Assembly: GCA_964533185.1 (NCBI GenBank)
Contig: CAZHLD010000011.1
Span: 1 to 57,611, forward strand
Origin: CAZHLD01 sp964533185
GTDB lineage: Bacteria > Acidobacteriota > Terriglobia > Acidiferrales > UBA7541
DNA length: 57,611 nt
Direction of reading: 5' to 3'
Under the pieces are notes generated by a model. The model was not told the origin of the DNA and ran no database searches. It saw only the letters and a program-made list of their open reading frames with translations. Below are positions 15,797-24,872 of this stretch, in pieces. Within the stretch, counting starts at the first letter, position 1. Each line of letters opens with the position of its first letter. A program made the translations under genes and the position numbers.

Positions 15797-16888
15797 ATGA
15801 ACGCAAACGCAGGCAACAGCACAAACGGTGAACCGAAGCAGACGGGCGAGAATCGTCCGCTTGAGCTTCCCCCCGAGGAAGTCATCTTCGGCTGTTCGAG
15901 CGTCATGGCTGCCGTGCGGCAGCGTGCTTCCAAGGTCGCCGGGGCCACCGTGCCGGTCCTGATCGAAGGTGAAAGCGGAACAGGCAAAGAGATCCTCGCT
16001 AAGTTCATCCACAATCGCTCGCTGCTTCAGACTGGTCCCTTTGTAAAGGTAAGCTGCGCAGCCATTCCCGGCACGCTGCTTGAGAGCGAGCTGTTTGGCT
16101 ACCAGAAAGGCGCGTTCAGCGGCGCATACACCACCAAGCCGGGCCGCGTCGAGATGGCGCACCGCGGTACGCTCTTCCTGGACGAAGTGGCGGAGCTTGA
16201 TTCCAGCCTGCAAGCGAAATTGCTCCAGGTCCTGCAGGACGGGCAGTTCTGCCGGATCGGAGGCCAGGGAGACCGCAAGATTGAGGCGCGTGTGATCTGC
16301 GCCACCAACCGGAACATCGAGCAGGAAATCGCGGCCGGCCGCTTCCGCCAGGACCTGTTCTACCGGATCAACGTAATCCACATGCTGATGCCGCGGCTGC
16401 GCGACCGCCTTGAAGATATCCCGGTGCTGATGGGATACCTGCTGGCCGAGTTCGATCGCCGGTTTGGCCGGGCGACCGTCGCTCCGGCACGGGCCACGAT
16501 GCGGCTGCTCCAGGAATACGACTGGCCCGGCAATATCCGCGAGTTGGAGAACTGGATTGCGCGGTACGTTCTACTGGGAACCGAGGAGGCGCCAATCGCC
16601 GCGCCGTTTGAACGCAGCTCGTTTAGTGTGCCGCTGGAAGTTTCTCCCGACGGGTCGATCCCGCTGAAGCGGCTAACCAAAGAGGCGGCACTCGAGGTGG
16701 AGCGCACCGTGATCCTGAAAGTGCTGCAGGCCAACCGCTGGAATCGGCGGCGCACAGCCGAAGTGTTGAAGATTAGCTACCGGGCACTGATTTACAAGAT
16801 CCGCCAGGCTGGACTGCCGAGCAAGGGCGGGCGGAAGCAGGTTGCTCGTCCGGCGCCGCTCGCCACGGAGTCTGCCGCACAGGATTAA
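15797..16888 (+). CDS. sigma-54-dependent activator lacking a receiver domain
   Basis: A 363-residue protein. A 27-residue leader runs straight into the AAA+ domain: Walker A GESGTGK at 58-64, sigma-54 contact loop GAFSGA at 105-110 (Thr to Ser compared with the nearly invariant GAFTGA), and Walker B in GTLFLDEVAEL. A Fis-type helix-turn-helix (RRTAEVLKISYRALIYKIRQ) closes the protein. Without a receiver or GAF domain it resembles PspF-like activators that are constitutive or controlled by a partner protein. It is upstream of the mosaic surface protein and about 4 kb from the minus-strand exopolysaccharide operon, so a role in activating exopolysaccharide genes is plausible but inferred. Confidence 0.9.
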   Translation: MNANAGNSTNGEPKQTGENRPLELPPEEVIFGCSSVMAAVRQRASKVAGATVPVLIEGESGTGKEILAKFIHNRSLLQTGPFVKVSCAAIPGTLLESELFGYQKGAFSGAYTTKPGRVEMAHRGTLFLDEVAELDSSLQAKLLQVLQDGQFCRIGGQGDRKIEARVICATNRNIEQEIAAGRFRQDLFYRINVIHMLMPRLRDRLEDIPVLMGYLLAEFDRRFGRATVAPARATMRLLQEYDWPGNIRELENWIARYVLLGTEEAPIAAPFERSSFSVPLEVSPDGSIPLKRLTKEAALEVERTVILKVLQANRWNRRRTAEVLKISYRALIYKIRQAGLPSKGGRKQVARPAPLATESAAQD

Positions 16889-17082
16889 AGATTGGATCAA
16901 CTTCTCCCCTGCGCTTCCGCGCCCCATTCGCGGCATTCCGCACGAGAGTAAAAGGCCGGTGCGGGCGGCCACTCAGCGGGCCCAGCCGGATTCGAGTTTT
17001 GATGGATTTCTAGCAATCCTCTCAGCACCGTTCGTGTTCTCAGCGGCCCCCGGGCGGGTGAGGGCCACTTGGGAGACTGACA

Positions 17083-20000
17083 TTGCAAGGTGGGACCAGG
17101 CTCGAGCGCGCGGGCTCCAGCCAGAGCCGAGGGATTCTCTTGCTGGTACTTTGTATGCTGCTGGCGCAGGCCGCCTTCGGATGTGGCGGAGGCGGTGGCG
17201 GCAGTGCACCGCCGCCCGGCGGCGGAAGCGGTGGCGCCGGGGATACGACCCCTCCGACCATCGCCATCTCTGCACCCGCTCCGGAAGCCACAGTTGCGGG
17301 GATGGTGACGGTCACCGTCACGACGTCGGACAACGTGGCCGTGGCCGGCGTGCAGTTCAAAATTGACGGCGCGAACGCCGGCGCCGAAATCGCTCTTCCG
17401 CCCTTCTCCTTTGCGTGGGACTCCACTGCCCTTCCAAATGGAAACCACACGCTAACTGCCGTGGCCCGCGACGCGGCGGGGAACACCACCCCCAGCGCAC
17501 CGGTCAACGTGACGGTGAATAATGTTGCTCCCGGTCGGACAATCACAATTTCGCCCTCCAATGCCGACGCAACCTGCGACGAGCAATTTGAGAACGTCGC
17601 CAACACGCTGCAGCCGGGCGATACGCTGATCCTGCGCGGCGGCACCTACAGCCAGAACTGTCGCCGGGCCATCACCGCGAACGGTACCGCGGCCAGCCCG
17701 CTCACGATCCGGGCGGCCACCGGCGAGACACCGATCCTCTCCCGGCCGCTCGATAACGTCGCTACGCAGAACAACATCGAAATCGTTAATTCCTCGCACT
17801 TGGTGATCCGCGGGCTGAAGTTCCGTGGGGGTAGCATCGGCGTCCGCCTGATGGGCACGTCGAACAACCTCACGTTTGAAGACAATGAAATCTATGAGGT
17901 CGGCGCCAATGCGTTCGCGTCCAATTCCGGCAATTCCGATGCGCTGACTCTGCGGCACAACCACATCCACGACACCGGGCTGAGCACGGACGACACCGAA
18001 GGCGAGGGGATGTACCTGGGCTGCAACAACAACACCTGCCGGGTGACCAACAGCTTGATTGAGAACAACTACATCCACCACACACGTGGCACGTCGAGCG
18101 GCGGCAACGACGGGATCGAGATCAAAGTTGGCTCGGGCGGCAACACCATCCGCAACAACGTGATCCACGACACGATCACCGGGCAGGAGTTCCCCTGCAT
18201 TTTCGTCTATGGCGGTGCCCAGCCGAATATCGTCGAAGGTAACGTGATGTGGAACTGCGGCGAGGCCATCCAGGTGGTTTCGGACGCGATCATCCGCAAC
18301 AATCTGATCCTGAGCTCAACGATCACTGGCATCACCGCAGGCCCGCACACCCAGGTAGCGACGATGAAGGACGTCACCATCGTCAACAACACCGTCTTTG
18401 GCCACCCCGAATGCATCTCGGTCGATTGGGACACGGCCACGAACATGACCCTGGCCAATAACGCGTTCTACTGCTCGGGAAGCACGGCGGTGAATGCTTC
18501 GGGGTTGAGCCGAGGCGGGATCACCGTGCGGAACAACTATGTGGCCGGTACGATAAACGGCGCCAGCATCGACAATGCGGCTTTCTACAACGGCGGCAGC
18601 GACTCGGCCGCGTTCGTGAGCGCTTCGACCCGCAACTTCTGGCCGGCGGTGGGTTCCGTGCTGCGTGGGACGGCGTTTGCCGCGCAGGCGCCGTCGCAGG
18701 ACTTCAATGGCACGCCGCGGACGGCTCCTCTTGACGTCGGCGCATACAAATCCGAAGGTCTGGCCGCAAACCCGGGCTGGCAAGTGCAGGCGAGCTTCAA
18801 GGGAGATCCACTGCTTGCGCCGGACACCGCCGCTCCGATAGTTTCGATTCTCGCGCCCTCGGGCGGGCAATCGGTGAGCGGCTTGGTCACGCTGACTGTC
18901 GCCTCCTCGGACAACGTCCACGTCACCGGCCTGCAATTCAAAGTGGATGGTGCAAATATCGAGACCGAGTTGCGCAACGCGCCGTTTGTGACCATCTGGG
19001 ACACCGCCACCGTGCTCAATGGCACGCGAGCGCTCACGGCGGTGGCCCGGGATGCCGCGGGCAACAGTGCAGGGAGCGCCACGGTCAACGTGATCGTAAG
19101 CAATGCGCCGGACGTGACGCCGCCTGCGCTCAATGCGATTACGGCCGGCCCGGCGGCCACCTCCGCGGTGATCAGCTGGGCCACCAAGGAGCTGGCAGAT
19201 ACACAGGTGGAGTACGGCACGACCGCGGCGTACAGGCAGAGCTCGCCGCTCAGTTCCCTGCTGGAAACCTCGCATCACGTGACGCTGACCGGCCTTTCGC
19301 TTGCCACCACCTACCACTTGCGGGTGAAGTCGCGCGACCTGAACGGCAACCTGGCCACCAGTCCGGATCTGACTTTCCAGACGCTCAGCCAGCCGCCGGC
19401 GATTCGGGCCATGCTCGGGTGGTTCCAGATCCCGAACAGCAAACTCATCAATGTCTGCCCGCCGAACACGCCGCAATATGAATTCGCCGACTTCTGCCAC
19501 AACGTGGTGGACGCCTGGGGAGGCGCCATCGCGGATGTGCCCCGGAACCGCATGATCATTTGGGGCGGGGGCCACAAAGATTATTCGGGCAACGAACTCT
19601 ACGCACTCAACCTGTCTGATCTGACGATGGTGCGCTTGAACGATCCCAGCCCCATCAATACGACCCCGGCTTGCGTCGCAGCGCTCGGCGATGGCAAGCC
19701 GAATTCGCGGCATACGTACAGCGGCCTGGCTTACCTCGCGCATGCCGACCGGATGTATGACTTCAGCGGCAGTTTGGCGTGCGACAAGGGAAATGCGGCG
19801 GACGATACCTGGACGCTGAACCTAGGCAACCTCGAATGGCAGCGCATGGACCCGGCGAATGGCAGCCAGCCGAGCAGCTCGTTCCTCTTCAACATGCTGG
19901 CCGATTACGACCCGAATACGCAGAAAGTGGTCCTGCACGACCGGAAAAACCTGTGGACTTACGACTTCGCCACCAACACCTATATCAAGGTGCGCGAAAA

Positions 20001-20445
20001 CGTCTCCAGTCAACTTGACGCCGCCGGGGTGATTGACCCGAAGCGCAAACTCTTCTTTGTGGTGGGCGAGGGAGTTTTCCACTCCTACGACATCCGGGCC
20101 AACGGCAGCTACCCTCGGACGAACCTGACCTCGCAAGTGACTGGCTGCGGTGCTCTGATCAATGCGGTGGTGCCCGGGCTGGCCTACGACCCGGTGCAGG
20201 ACCGCATTGTCGGCTGGGCCGGCGGCGACACGGCGTATCTGTTCAACCCTGACACGCGAACGTGCACACCTGTCACCTTCCCCGGCGGGCCCGGCCCCGC
20301 GAATTCTCTGGGCACATACGGGCGCTGGCGGTACTTCCCCGGCCTGGGCGTGTTCGCGTTGGTGAATGCCGCAAACCAGTACGCCTATACGTTGCGCCTC
20401 ACCCCGCCACCAGCTGACCCTTCCACTTCTGCTCGCCCGAAATAA
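17083..20445 (+). CDS. mosaic lipoprotein: Ig-like, beta-helix, Ig-like, Fn3, kelch-like
   Basis: A 1120-residue protein. Residues about 17-34 form a signal ending AFGC followed by a glycine run, a lipobox that suggests outer-membrane anchoring. Domains in order: bacterial Ig-like (about 55-145, with SDNVAVAGVQFKIDGAN); right-handed parallel beta-helix (about 150-540) with many N-rich rungs such as IRNNVIH; a second Ig-like (about 580-680); fibronectin type III (about 690-770); and a C-terminal propeller (about 780-1115) with kelch-like repeats. Beta-helices of this kind often bind or cleave acidic polysaccharide, so a matrix-associated or polysaccharide-modifying role is inferred. The start is TTG 17083; a slightly later start is possible. 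Related Ig and Fn3 fragments survive at 34446 and 29814. Confidence 0.82.
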   Translation: MQGGTRLERAGSSQSRGILLLVLCMLLAQAAFGCGGGGGGSAPPPGGGSGGAGDTTPPTIAISAPAPEATVAGMVTVTVTTSDNVAVAGVQFKIDGANAGAEIALPPFSFAWDSTALPNGNHTLTAVARDAAGNTTPSAPVNVTVNNVAPGRTITISPSNADATCDEQFENVANTLQPGDTLILRGGTYSQNCRRAITANGTAASPLTIRAATGETPILSRPLDNVATQNNIEIVNSSHLVIRGLKFRGGSIGVRLMGTSNNLTFEDNEIYEVGANAFASNSGNSDALTLRHNHIHDTGLSTDDTEGEGMYLGCNNNTCRVTNSLIENNYIHHTRGTSSGGNDGIEIKVGSGGNTIRNNVIHDTITGQEFPCIFVYGGAQPNIVEGNVMWNCGEAIQVVSDAIIRNNLILSSTITGITAGPHTQVATMKDVTIVNNTVFGHPECISVDWDTATNMTLANNAFYCSGSTAVNASGLSRGGITVRNNYVAGTINGASIDNAAFYNGGSDSAAFVSASTRNFWPAVGSVLRGTAFAAQAPSQDFNGTPRTAPLDVGAYKSEGLAANPGWQVQASFKGDPLLAPDTAAPIVSILAPSGGQSVSGLVTLTVASSDNVHVTGLQFKVDGANIETELRNAPFVTIWDTATVLNGTRALTAVARDAAGNSAGSATVNVIVSNAPDVTPPALNAITAGPAATSAVISWATKELADTQVEYGTTAAYRQSSPLSSLLETSHHVTLTGLSLATTYHLRVKSRDLNGNLATSPDLTFQTLSQPPAIRAMLGWFQIPNSKLINVCPPNTPQYEFADFCHNVVDAWGGAIADVPRNRMIIWGGGHKDYSGNELYALNLSDLTMVRLNDPSPINTTPACVAALGDGKPNSRHTYSGLAYLAHADRMYDFSGSLACDKGNAADDTWTLNLGNLEWQRMDPANGSQPSSSFLFNMLADYDPNTQKVVLHDRKNLWTYDFATNTYIKVRENVSSQLDAAGVIDPKRKLFFVVGEGVFHSYDIRANGSYPRTNLTSQVTGCGALINAVVPGLAYDPVQDRIVGWAGGDTAYLFNPDTRTCTPVTFPGGPGPANSLGTYGRWRYFPGLGVFALVNAANQYAYTLRLTPPPADPSTSARPK

Positions 20446-20562
20446 GATTCACCCACCACTCTCCTCAGTCTCTCGGCGGAGATCTTCAAGCAGAGGGCTC
20501 AGAGCCTCCGAGCGAACCGGTTTCTCCAGCGGATCAACGGTGAAAGCTCGATGTGGAATCGG

Positions 20563-20684
20563 CTAGTGTCGCGTAACACAAAAAGGTGACACATGAACCC
20601 AGATCGGAGGGCGACTTAAAGGCCTGCCCCTACAGGATTTGCGAGATCGGCCATGTGTCACTTACTTCGGAAACGCGACACTAG
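20563..20684. mobile_element. MITE-like element with 33-bp terminal inverted repeats
   Basis: The left end 20563-20595 and right end 20652-20684 are inverted copies. The outer 12 bases (CTAGTGTCGCGT) and inner 10 (GTGACACATG) match perfectly, and the 11 bases between them differ in sequence but not in length. The whole is 122 bp with no ORF. The ends begin with CTAG, which may be the target duplication. Its right end supplies the TAG stop of the glycosyltransferase gene at 20681. A non-autonomous derivative of an IS is the best guess; the parent IS is not in the window. Confidence 0.7.
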
Positions 20685-21877
20685 TGAGGCTGGCCGTTGC
20701 TCGAGGGGTCGAGCACGGTGTCGAGGATGCGGAGGGAGCTGGGCCAGGCGTGGGCAGACTGCACCTGCTGGTGCGCTGCATCGGCGAGCTGTTTGCGAAG
20801 AGCGGGGTTGCGGAGCAAGTCCAAGACGCGGTCGGCGAATTCCTGCGGTCCATCAGCGACCAGCAAATGCTGCCCGGGCGTGGCCTGTATCCCCCTGGCG
20901 GCTTGCGAAGACGAGACCACCGGAATGCCCATGGCCATGCATTCCAGGATCTTGTTCTGCGTGCCGCGGGCAATTCGCAAGGGAACGATGGATACAGCGG
21001 TGGCCTCGACGTGGCTGCGGACGTCGGGCACATGGCCGGTGACGGGGATGCCGGGCGTGCGGCCCAGGCTCTTGATCGGCTCGGACGGGTTGGAGCCGAC
21101 GATGCGCAACTGCGCTTCCGGCATGGCCTGACGCACCAGCGGGAAGACTTCACGGGCGAAATACAGCACGCCTTCGGCGTTCGGGTAGTAATCCATGCGC
21201 CCAAGAAAGACCAGCACCGCCGAATCCGGGTGGTCAGCGGCGCGGCGGTGAAAGTAGGAAGTCTCGACGCCGTTGGGAATCACCGTGGCCGGGTGAGGAC
21301 CGCCGAGCGTCTTGTACTCCTCGAGCTCGCCTTGCGTAGTCACAGTGTAGCGGTCGAAGATCCGTGCGAGATGCTTCTCGTACCGGCGGAGCTTGCGGGC
21401 CTCCAGCCCATATCCCCACGAAAATGGGAAAGAGCGGTGGCGGGAATAGTCGAACCACTTGCCCGAATCGAGGTCTCCGAAATCGAGTACGCGCAGGCCT
21501 GCCAGCAGGTCCTTGACGTAGGGACCCATAAACGCGCAGTGGACGAAGATGGCGTCGAACGGTTTTTGCGCGGCAGCCTGGCGGATCCGCCGGGCCAGGC
21601 GCGGCGACCAGAAGTAGGCCACCGACGAAGGTTTCGTGGTGGGCAATGCGAGGATGGCGCGACGCCAGCGGTCGGCCTCCGGCACGACCTCGGCAATCAC
21701 TTCGCTGCAATGGTCTTTCAGAGGCGCGCCTTCGCTGCGTTCCAGCTCGGTGTGGGCCAGGCTGGCCACCACGACTTCGTGTTGCTGGTGGAGGTGGCAG
21801 ATGAAATTGAACGGGCGGATCTTTCCGCCGCGATTGGGCGGGTACGGGAGGCGATGGCAGACGAAGAGAATGCGCAT
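20681..21877 (-). CDS. family 4 glycosyltransferase, XrtA/PEP-CTERM-associated type
   Basis: A 398-residue GT-B glycosyltransferase. The N-terminus MRILFVCHRLPYPPNRGGK with FNFICHL matches the sugar transferases found with exosortase-A exopolysaccharide loci (TIGR03087-like, from memory). The C-terminal half has the donor-binding region IPNGVETSYF, VLVFLGRMDYYPN and a late E-rich motif (GTQNKILECMAMGIPVV). It would add a sugar to the lipid-linked repeat unit at the cytoplasmic membrane face. It is the last gene of the minus-strand operon, 34 bp after the transglutaminase-like gene. Its stop codon lies inside the MITE-like element, so the last residues may have been changed by that insertion. 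Confidence 0.9.
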   Translation of the reverse strand: MRILFVCHRLPYPPNRGGKIRPFNFICHLHQQHEVVVASLAHTELERSEGAPLKDHCSEVIAEVVPEADRWRRAILALPTTKPSSVAYFWSPRLARRIRQAAAQKPFDAIFVHCAFMGPYVKDLLAGLRVLDFGDLDSGKWFDYSRHRSFPFSWGYGLEARKLRRYEKHLARIFDRYTVTTQGELEEYKTLGGPHPATVIPNGVETSYFHRRAADHPDSAVLVFLGRMDYYPNAEGVLYFAREVFPLVRQAMPEAQLRIVGSNPSEPIKSLGRTPGIPVTGHVPDVRSHVEATAVSIVPLRIARGTQNKILECMAMGIPVVSSSQAARGIQATPGQHLLVADGPQEFADRVLDLLRNPALRKQLADAAHQQVQSAHAWPSSLRILDTVLDPSSNGQPH

Positions 21878-21911
21878 GAGCGGGATCAGACCTCTGAGTG
21901 CAGGGGAATGC

Positions 21912-22826
21912 TCACTTTGAGCTCTGGCGCGTGCTGCAATCCTTCGAGAGCGCGCGGCCCGAGAGAGCGCCCAGAGGGGTCGCAGCGCGTTGCGATGCAG
22001 GCGTGACGAAGAGAGGACCCTCAGTCGCTCGCCGGCGCCGCGCCCTCCAGCGCAGGCTCAGCCATACCAGCAGCAGCAGTGCCTCAAGTCCTCCGATTCC
22101 AAATACAGACATGAGCGAGGGCCACTCGACAAAGAAAGGTCGGCTGATCCGGTCAGCTCCTTCTCCCATGAATCGGTAAAAGACTCGGTAGATGACACGC
22201 ATGTGGGTCGATTTATCCCAGTTAATCGTGCGGACGCGATCGTAAACGTATCGGTTCAGTGGATAACCATTTACGGCCCATCCGATGGGCTCTTCGCCAC
22301 TTGCTCGCAAGCCCAAGACACGCTGTCGGAGGATCTCCGGATTCTGCTCGAGGTCCTGGATCGCGTAGTAACCGCCACCGGGCCGGGGAAACCACATGTC
22401 AAATAGTGGATCCACCACCATCTTGCCCTGTTCGCTTTCCAGCTCGATGACGGCATGGACCGGAGACCCATTCGGAGCATACAGGGCCCACTTGGAAGCC
22501 TGAATCCCGCGCAATTGGAGCAGGGCGACCATCAGGCGCGAGCGGTCGGCGCAGTCACCGCCCTCCTTTGCCGCCTGCCAGGCTGTGGCGCGAAGGAAGC
22601 GGAGCAGAGGAAGCAGGAAATACGAATTATTCGTATCGGCGCTTTTCATTTCCAGATAGTTGGCGATGAGCTTGGCCTGCTCGCTGGGGGGCAGCGAAGG
22701 ACTGGCGATGCGGTCGAACAACGCCTCCAGATTCCTCCTGTCCCGCCAGTAACCGGCCAGGGCGACCCCCTGAACTCCGACGAGAAGGAGTACGATCACC
22801 AGCCAAATTTTGCCCGACAGTTTCAC
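21912..22826 (-). CDS. membrane-anchored transglutaminase-like cysteine hydrolase/transferase
   Basis: A 304-residue protein with an N-terminal membrane segment (about 7-24) and a second one near residues 250-270 followed by an Arg cluster. Between them lies a transglutaminase-like core with the Cys-His-Asp triad: C92 in GGDCADRS, H124 in SPVHAVIE and D139 in VVDPLFD. The core is predicted to face the periplasm. I chose GTG 22826, 38 bp after the asparagine synthase; the frame stays open upstream inside that gene. The reaction is unknown; such proteins can be amidases, cross-linkers or inactive scaffolds. Its place in the operon suggests a step in exopolysaccharide or associated protein processing. 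Confidence 0.78.
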   Translation of the reverse strand: MKLSGKIWLVIVLLLVGVQGVALAGYWRDRRNLEALFDRIASPSLPPSEQAKLIANYLEMKSADTNNSYFLLPLLRFLRATAWQAAKEGGDCADRSRLMVALLQLRGIQASKWALYAPNGSPVHAVIELESEQGKMVVDPLFDMWFPRPGGGYYAIQDLEQNPEILRQRVLGLRASGEEPIGWAVNGYPLNRYVYDRVRTINWDKSTHMRVIYRVFYRFMGEGADRISRPFFVEWPSLMSVFGIGGLEALLLLVWLSLRWRARRRRATEGPLFVTPASQRAATPLGALSGRALSKDCSTRQSSK

Positions 22827-22864
22827 AAGAACTTCTTCACACCGTTCCTGACTTTGCGTACATC

Positions 22865-24814
22865 TCAGCGCGATCCCACCTGGGCGTGCAGCGCTTCGGT
22901 AGTTTGCTGCCAGTCGTTGCCGTCCAGGAAGATGCGGCACCACAGCTCCAAGCAGATCAAGGCTAGCAGCCCATCGGTGTAATCGGTCTGTTGCCGGCGA
23001 TGGGTTGCAATCACCGCCTGCACCGCCTCCCACTGGAAGAAGCCGCGACGCCGGACCTGGGATTCCGAAAGCGTCTCGTCCACCAGGCTCTCCAGGTCGC
23101 CACGCAGCCAGGAACCCACCGGGGCGCCGAAGCCGCGCTTCTTGCGGTGGATGATTTCGCGGGGCAGCCAGGGCTCGATCACCTTCTTGAGCAGGTACTT
23201 CATGGTCAGGCCGCGCACCTTGAGCGCAGAGGGCATGCGCGCAGTGAGCTCCACCAGCTCGTGGTCCATGAACGGCGCGCGGCACTCAATCGAGGCGGCC
23301 ATACTCATCTTGTCCGTGAGCGCGAGCAGGTCGTCAGCAAGCGACGTCTTGATGTCCGCATAAATGATCTGGCTGAGGCTGTCGGCGTCGGTACAGCGAT
23401 CGAAGCACTGACGCAAGGCGCGCGAGGCCGAATCGTCCGCCGAGGCGCGCGCACTGTTGCCCTTGAGCAGTTGAGCGCGAACCTCCGGCGAGAAGACCTG
23501 GACGTAGCTCAGGTACCGCGAGACCGGGTCCAGCCCGGCCGCCTTTACAAAGGCCGCGGCGTAGCGAACGGTATTCTTCCAGCCCGAATTGCGGTCCTGC
23601 GGCAAGTGCGCCAGCAGCGCAGGGATCGCGGTGTTGCGCAGAGGTCCGGGCAACAGTCGGTAGTAGCGCATCAGGGTGTTGCCCAGATAACGGTGGTAGC
23701 CGCCGAAAAGCTCGTCACCGCCGACACCGGAGAGGATCACCGTGACGCTCTCGCGGGCCAGGCGCGATACGAGATACGTGGTGATGAAGGCGGAATCGGC
23801 AATCGGTTCGTCCAGGTGCCAGATCAAACGCGGCAATAGGCTGCTGACCTTCGGCCGCACGATGATTTCATGGTGCTCGGTGGCAAACTCCTTGGCGATG
23901 ATGGAAGCGTAGGGCAGCTCGTTGTAGAAGTGGTCCTCGCCTTCAAAGCCGATCGAGTAGGTCTTCACCGGGCGATCGCTGGACTGGGCCATAGCGGCGA
24001 CCACGGCGCTCGAATCAATTCCGCCGCTCAGGAAGGCGCCCAGCGGAACGTCGCTGACCAGCCGGATGCGCACCGCTTCGAGGAACTTCACCCGCACGCG
24101 CTCGATCCATTCCTGCTCGGACTGTTTTTCCTGGCTATCGAAGCGGACGTCCCAGTATTCGCGCTCGGTGATGCGGCCTTTTTCGGCGACGAGCAGGTGG
24201 CCAGGCAACAACTTGCGAATTCCTTCAAACATCGTGTGCGGCGCAGAGACATAGCCCAGCGCCATGTATTCGCCCAGCGCTTCCAGGTTCACACGGCGCG
24301 GGACATCTTCGGCCTCGAGCAGCGATTTAATTTCGGAGCCGAAAAGCAGCCGGTTGGGCTCTTCCCGGATGTACAGCGGCTTCTTGCCCAGACGATCGCG
24401 CACCAGCACCAGCCGCGAACGGTTCACATCCCACAGTGCGATGGCAAACATGCCGCGCAGCCGGCGGACGAAGTCCAGCCCTTCCTCTTCGTAGAGATGG
24501 ACGAGGACCTCGGTGTCCGACTTGGTGCGGAAGCGATGGCCCTTCTGCTCGAGTCGCACGCGAATCTCCTGGAAGTTGTATATCTCGCCGTTGCAAACCA
24601 CCCAAACGGCCTCGTCCTCGTTCGACATGGGCTGGTGGCCGCCCGAAAGGTCAATGATCGAGAGCCGACGCATGCCCAGGCCGACGCCGCGCCCGATGTA
24701 GCGGCCTTCGTCGTCCGGGCCGCGGTGCGTGATCACACCGCCCATGCGGGAGAGCAGGAAAGGATTCGGTGAAGAACTCTGGTCGCGCGTCAGGATGCCG
24801 TAGATGCCGCACAT
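22865..24814 (-). CDS. asnB: glutamine-hydrolysing asparagine synthase-type amidotransferase
   Basis: A 649-residue AsnB-like enzyme. The class II glutaminase domain starts MCGIYGI, with nucleophile Cys2, and has HRGPDDEG and NGEIYNF. The synthetase domain has the PP-loop LSGGIDSS and a downstream GVGGDELFGGY. GGAGG immediately upstream fixes ATG 24814. Such enzymes activate a carboxylate with ATP and transfer ammonia from glutamine to form an amide. In XrtA-type loci, AsnB paralogues accompany exopolysaccharide genes rather than making free asparagine. It sits between a PLP decarboxylase and the transglutaminase-like gene in one operon, suggesting amidation of a carboxylate on the polymer or a small precursor; that is inference. 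Confidence 0.93.
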   Translation of the reverse strand: MCGIYGILTRDQSSSPNPFLLSRMGGVITHRGPDDEGRYIGRGVGLGMRRLSIIDLSGGHQPMSNEDEAVWVVCNGEIYNFQEIRVRLEQKGHRFRTKSDTEVLVHLYEEEGLDFVRRLRGMFAIALWDVNRSRLVLVRDRLGKKPLYIREEPNRLLFGSEIKSLLEAEDVPRRVNLEALGEYMALGYVSAPHTMFEGIRKLLPGHLLVAEKGRITEREYWDVRFDSQEKQSEQEWIERVRVKFLEAVRIRLVSDVPLGAFLSGGIDSSAVVAAMAQSSDRPVKTYSIGFEGEDHFYNELPYASIIAKEFATEHHEIIVRPKVSSLLPRLIWHLDEPIADSAFITTYLVSRLARESVTVILSGVGGDELFGGYHRYLGNTLMRYYRLLPGPLRNTAIPALLAHLPQDRNSGWKNTVRYAAAFVKAAGLDPVSRYLSYVQVFSPEVRAQLLKGNSARASADDSASRALRQCFDRCTDADSLSQIIYADIKTSLADDLLALTDKMSMAASIECRAPFMDHELVELTARMPSALKVRGLTMKYLLKKVIEPWLPREIIHRKKRGFGAPVGSWLRGDLESLVDETLSESQVRRRGFFQWEAVQAVIATHRRQQTDYTDGLLALICLELWCRIFLDGNDWQQTTEALHAQVGSR

Positions 24815-24872
24815 AGGGCCTCCTTCAGCGTTGAAGCCTGCTCGCACACATTGCGATGGGTCGGTTGAGCAA

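Noticed and set aside
18316..19743. Long minus-strand open frame opposite the mosaic lipoprotein
   Set aside because: The plus strand has clear Ig, beta-helix and Fn3 motifs; the antisense frame has an Arg/His-rich composition typical of shadows.
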